From an uncultured Methylophilaceae bacterium (GTDB lineage: Bacteria; Pseudomonadota; Gammaproteobacteria; Burkholderiales; Methylophilaceae), in the NCBI GenBank assembly GCA_938084195.1, contig CALKDJ010000009.1:1-8621 (forward strand): a stretch of 8,621 nt of DNA. The letters are read 5' to 3'. This document shows, piece by piece, positions 6,255-8,621 of the stretch. How positions within the stretch are numbered: position 1 is the stretch's first letter; every line of letters begins with the position of its first letter. The position numbers and the translations under genes are program-made. The notes beneath the pieces were generated by a model. The model was not told the origin of the DNA. It worked only from the letters and a program-made list of their open reading frames with translations, and searched no databases.

Positions 6255-7605
6255 GTGGTTTTCCTTGTGACTTGTGATTCGGATCAATAGTTTGAGGATT
6301 TAGTGTTACAACCGTTAACCTATCATCAATTAAATATTTTGCTGCTACATTCTGTATCTGTTTTGATGTTACTTTTTTTATGTTTTTGATATATTGATCC
6401 ATAAGCTTGTGTGAATAGCCCATTGTTTCCAACTGACCTATAAGCATTCCTTGAGAAAAAACAGAATCTTTTTGATAAACATCTCCGGCTATCACTCCAG
6501 TCTTTACTCTATTTAATTCGTCTTTAGTTACACCATCATTCACGATTTTAGCAATTTCTTCTTTCAAAGCAGCCTCTATTTCAGAATCGTTTATACCCTC
6601 ACTAGGAGTTGCATAAAATTCGAATAAACTGAGCCCTCCTCTAGTTAACATTGCATAGCCTGCGCTTGCACTTACAGCCACTCCTGAAGTATTTACTAAA
6701 TTACGGTTAAGTCTTGATGTGCTTGAATTTGATAAAATACTTGCTAAAACCTCTAGGGCATAAATATCACTACTATCATTGTTTAGATTTTTATCAAGTG
6801 CCGGGACTTTATAGCCCATTTGAATATAACCAAGCTTGCTTGGTGCATTTAGTGAGGCTCTACGAATACCCTCTTGCCTTGCCTCAATTTGTGGCTTGCG
6901 TCCTTTAATCTCTCTCGCAGGAATTTTTCCAAAATGGCTTTTGGCCAGCTTAAAAACATCTTTATGTTTTACGTCACCAGCTACTACTAAAATTGCATTA
7001 TTGGGTGCATACCAGTCGTCATACCATTCTTGTGCATCCTTATAACTCATATTCTTTAAATCATCCATCCAGCCAACAATTGGTCTTCCGTATGGATGAG
7101 ATACAAAAGCAAGAGATTGCATTAATTCGTTGACTTTAGACGTAGGTCTATCATCAGTTCTCCATAATCTCTCTTCCATAACTACTTTTATTTCTTTTTT
7201 GAATTCTTCCTCAGTAATTACAAGGTTTTGCATACGATCGGCTTCCATTTTTATCGAAAGGGGTAGTTGACTTTTTTCTAATTGTTGAAAGTAACAGGTA
7301 TAATCCGCGCCAGTAAATGCGTTCTCTCTTCCACCCGCAGCAGCAATTATTTCAGAAAAACGTCCTGGTTTATAACTCTTAGTTCCTTTAAACATCATAT
7401 GCTCAAGTGCATGTGCAATACCTGTTTTTCCGTTTACTTCATCAATACTGCCAGCACGGTACCAAACTTGAGATACTACAACTGGTGATCGATTATCTTC
7501 TTTAACTAGGATTCTCATTCCATTACTTAATTTAGTTTCATGGACTTGTGAGAATACTGAGAGTGGGAAGAAAATAAACAATAAAAGAAATTTAAATAAA
7601 TGCAT
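6244..7605 (-). CDS. M16 family zinc metallopeptidase, active subunit
   Basis: Predicted secreted zinc protease of 453 residues with two M16 domains. The signal peptide is MHLFKFLLLFIFFPLSVFS|Q. The inverted zinc motif HALEH is intact at 65-69 (bases 7399-7413), and the third ligand is supplied by the conserved VVMEER segment (Glu144 or Glu145), about 75 residues downstream as the family requires. GIAHALEHMMFKGT and GRENAFTGADYTCYF are typical of bacterial MPP-like peptidases. The C-terminus is His-rich (PNHKSQGKPHVH). The start at 7603-7605 is chosen because AAGGGG lies 6 nt upstream and the signal peptide begins there; a 26-codon in-frame extension to 7683 has no such support. First gene of the minus-strand operon, divergent from ftsY. 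With the next gene it should form an active/inactive heterodimer. The substrate is unknown. Confidence 0.95.
   Translation of the reverse strand: MHLFKFLLLFIFFPLSVFSQVHETKLSNGMRILVKEDNRSPVVVSQVWYRAGSIDEVNGKTGIAHALEHMMFKGTKSYKPGRFSEIIAAAGGRENAFTGADYTCYFQQLEKSQLPLSIKMEADRMQNLVITEEEFKKEIKVVMEERLWRTDDRPTSKVNELMQSLAFVSHPYGRPIVGWMDDLKNMSYKDAQEWYDDWYAPNNAILVVAGDVKHKDVFKLAKSHFGKIPAREIKGRKPQIEARQEGIRRASLNAPSKLGYIQMGYKVPALDKNLNNDSSDIYALEVLASILSNSSTSRLNRNLVNTSGVAVSASAGYAMLTRGGLSLFEFYATPSEGINDSEIEAALKEEIAKIVNDGVTKDELNRVKTGVIAGDVYQKDSVFSQGMLIGQLETMGYSHKLMDQYIKNIKKVTSKQIQNVAAKYLIDDRLTVVTLNPQTIDPNHKSQGKPHVH
6261..6266 (-). promoter_or_regulatory. Ribosome binding site fixing the start of the inactive M16 gene
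   Basis: AAGGAA on the minus strand lies 6 nt before the ATG at 6252-6254. It sits within the last codons of the upstream M16 gene. It supports the internal Met, and hence the signal peptide, over the longer reading from 6287. Confidence 0.75.
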
Positions 7606-7611
7606 TGATAA

Positions 7612-7617
7612 CCCCTT
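7612..7617 (-). promoter_or_regulatory. Ribosome binding site fixing the start of the active M16 gene
   Basis: AAGGGG on the minus strand lies 6 nt before the ATG at 7603-7605, which begins a clear signal peptide. It shows that the in-frame upstream Met at 7681-7683 is unlikely to be the true start. Confidence 0.75.
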
Positions 7618-7641
7618 TTCATAAATAGCTTGTGTAGTAGA

Positions 7642-7670
7642 ATTGTAATTGACACCAATCTTATCATTAA
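7642..7670 (-). promoter_or_regulatory. Possible sigma70-type promoter of the M16-rsmD-coaD operon
   Basis: Read on the minus strand, TACAAT (7647 to 7642) matches the -10 consensus at five of six positions. TTAATG (7670 to 7665) lies 17 bp upstream but matches the -35 consensus at only three of six. The position, about 36 bp before the M16 start and within the 84-bp divergent gap, is sensible. In AT-rich DNA such matches arise easily by chance, so confidence is low. Confidence 0.35.
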
Positions 7671-7677
7671 GTTCTTT
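7649..7677 (+). promoter_or_regulatory. Possible -35 element (TTGACA) of ftsY
   Basis: A perfect TTGACA occurs at 7649-7654, pointing towards ftsY. The hexamer at the ideal 17-bp spacing, TTCTTT (7672-7677), matches the -10 consensus at only two positions, so the promoter is incomplete. If used, the transcript would start only a few bases before the ftsY ATG. It overlaps the candidate promoter on the opposite strand. Confidence 0.25.
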
Positions 7678-7689
7678 ATCCATATTTAA

Positions 7690-8621
7690 ATGTTTGAATT
7701 TTTAAAAAAATTAGTTACAAAAAAGCCTAAGCCAAAGAAAATAGTTGCTAAGCCAGCACCTAAACCAAAGCCAAAGAAAATAGTTGCTAAGCCAGCACCT
7801 AAACCAAAGCCAAACAAAGCACTTGAAAATGATTTAATAAATATAAACGACCCTTCATCAGAGGAAGGCACCACCCAAAAGAAGAAAGGGTTCTTTAACT
7901 TCACCGAAAAAATCAAAGAGGGGCTCGCTAAAACAAGAGAAAAACTGACAACTCCATTAAGTGAGCTTTTCTCTAGTCAAAAAATTGATGAAAGTTTTTA
8001 TGATGAGTTAGAGATGATTCTTTTGACTTCTGATGTTGGTATCTCTGCAACTGATTATTTAATTCAAAGAGTGAAAGATGCAGTTGCGAAAAATAATATA
8101 GCTGAGCCACAAGAATTAAAAAGCATATTAAAAAATGAATTAGTTGAATTACTTGAAGCCGTTGAGAAGCCAATAAAAATTAGTGGAAATAGCCCATACG
8201 TAATAATGATGGTGGGGGTAAATGGTACTGGTAAGACAACTACTATAGGTAAATTAACCAAACACTTATCAGATCAAAATCATTCTGTCTTAATTGCTGC
8301 AGGTGACACTTTTAGAGCGGCTGCTGCAGAACAGCTTCAGGTTTGGGGAGATAGAAATAACGTTACAGTAATATCACAAGAAACAGGTGATCCAAGCGCA
8401 GTTGTGTTTGATGCAATAAATTCTGCAAAGGCAAAAAATATTGATATTGCAATAGCAGATACTGCTGGGAGACTCCCAACGCAAAAGCATCTTATCGATG
8501 AAATAGCAAAAATAAAAAAAGTGATGGATAAATGCCACGGGGGCTCACCCCATGAAGTATTATTGGTTATTGATGCTAATACTGGTCAAAATGCAATTAA
8601 CCAATTGAAGATTTTTAACGA
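7690..8621 (+). CDS. ftsY: Signal recognition particle receptor FtsY, N-terminal part
   Basis: Membrane-associated GTPase that receives ribosome-SRP complexes and hands nascent inner-membrane proteins to the Sec translocon. The first 310 codons are present; the window ends before the C-terminus, so there is no stop. It begins MFEFLKKLVTKK, a short amphipathic stretch that may bind lipid, followed by a Lys/Pro-rich repeat (residues 14-42), a short acidic linker, and the NG domain. GTPase motifs are G1 GVNGTGKT (176-183), DTFRAAAAEQL (206-216) and DTAGRLPTQ (257-265), plus DANTGQN near the window end. All fit FtsY rather than Ffh. The start is the first Met in frame; no Shine-Dalgarno is visible before it (upstream bases are TATCCATATTTAA). 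It is divergent from the M16 operon. Confidence 0.97.
   Translation, partial: MFEFLKKLVTKKPKPKKIVAKPAPKPKPKKIVAKPAPKPKPNKALENDLININDPSSEEGTTQKKKGFFNFTEKIKEGLAKTREKLTTPLSELFSSQKIDESFYDELEMILLTSDVGISATDYLIQRVKDAVAKNNIAEPQELKSILKNELVELLEAVEKPIKISGNSPYVIMMVGVNGTGKTTTIGKLTKHLSDQNHSVLIAAGDTFRAAAAEQLQVWGDRNNVTVISQETGDPSAVVFDAINSAKAKNIDIAIADTAGRLPTQKHLIDEIAKIKKVMDKCHGGSPHEVLLVIDANTGQNAINQLKIFN
7729..7814 (+). repeat. 39-bp perfect tandem repeat in the FtsY N-terminal region
   Basis: Two identical 39-bp units (7729-7767 and 7768-7806) are followed by 8 identical bases of a third copy (7807-7814); a degenerate piece precedes them (7720-7728). The unit is 13 codons and keeps the frame, encoding KPKKIVAKPAPKP twice. 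The perfect DNA identity, including third codon positions, points to a recent duplication. It lies in the FtsY A region, which is known to vary in length and composition. Confidence 0.9.

Noticed and set aside
6255..6287. Longer N-terminus for the inactive M16 protein, starting at 6287
   Set aside because: It would place 11 polar residues before the signal peptide and has less support than the Met at 6254, which has AAGGAA 6 nt upstream.
7606..7683. 26-codon N-terminal extension of the active M16 protein, starting at 7683
   Set aside because: The added residues are unlike the family, would bury the signal peptide, and cover the likely promoter and the AAGGGG ribosome binding site of the Met at 7605.
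7686..7916. Minus-strand frame encoding Gly/Phe/Leu-rich repeats opposite the start of ftsY
   Set aside because: Its repeat is the reverse complement of the FtsY 39-bp repeat; the plus strand encodes an unmistakable FtsY.
1..8621. Search for mobile elements, CRISPR arrays, tRNA or rRNA genes, riboswitches and toxin-antitoxin or defence genes
   Set aside because: Nearly all of the window is filled by recognised housekeeping genes, the longest gap is 84 bp, and no matching repeats or motifs were found.

Overview
The window is a stretch of ordinary bacterial housekeeping genes from an AT-rich, tightly packed, probably streamlined proteobacterial chromosome. The best guess is a betaproteobacterium of the Methylophilaceae type (OM43 / Methylopumilus-like). 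This rests on the order ftsY - two M16 peptidases - rsmD - coaD - YfhL-type ferredoxin, which I recall as common in Betaproteobacteria, together with low GC and intergenic gaps of 2-85 bp. The taxonomic call is inference; no rRNA or other marker is present.

Left part (1-3259, plus strand): the chaperone block grpE (last 19 codons only), dnaK and dnaJ. A sigma32 (RpoH)-like promoter lies between grpE and dnaK, and a perfect 10-bp hairpin lies between dnaK and dnaJ. GrpE exchanges nucleotide on DnaK and DnaJ stimulates its ATPase, so this is a complete Hsp70 cycle module.

Middle part (3263-7605, minus strand): six genes transcribed right to left: active M16 peptidase, inactive-type M16 partner, rsmD, coaD, YfhL-type ferredoxin and gloA. 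The first five overlap or are 2-3 bp apart, and gloA follows after 49 bp. gloA converges on dnaJ with 3 bp between the stop codons. The first two products carry signal peptides and look like a periplasmic or envelope heterodimeric zinc protease. The other four are cytosolic: 16S rRNA methylation, coenzyme A synthesis, an Fe-S electron carrier and methylglyoxal detoxification.

Right part (7690-8621, plus strand): the first 310 codons of ftsY, the signal recognition particle receptor GTPase, divergent from the M16 operon across an 84-bp gap. Its N-terminal region contains a perfect 39-bp in-frame tandem repeat rich in Lys and Pro.

I found no mobile element, CRISPR array, tRNA, rRNA or defence system. 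There is no strong evidence of a previously undescribed system. The points most worth a second look are the M16 active/inactive pair beside ftsY, the FtsY repeat, the dnaK-dnaJ hairpin with no visible dnaJ Shine-Dalgarno, and the TTG start of rsmD.
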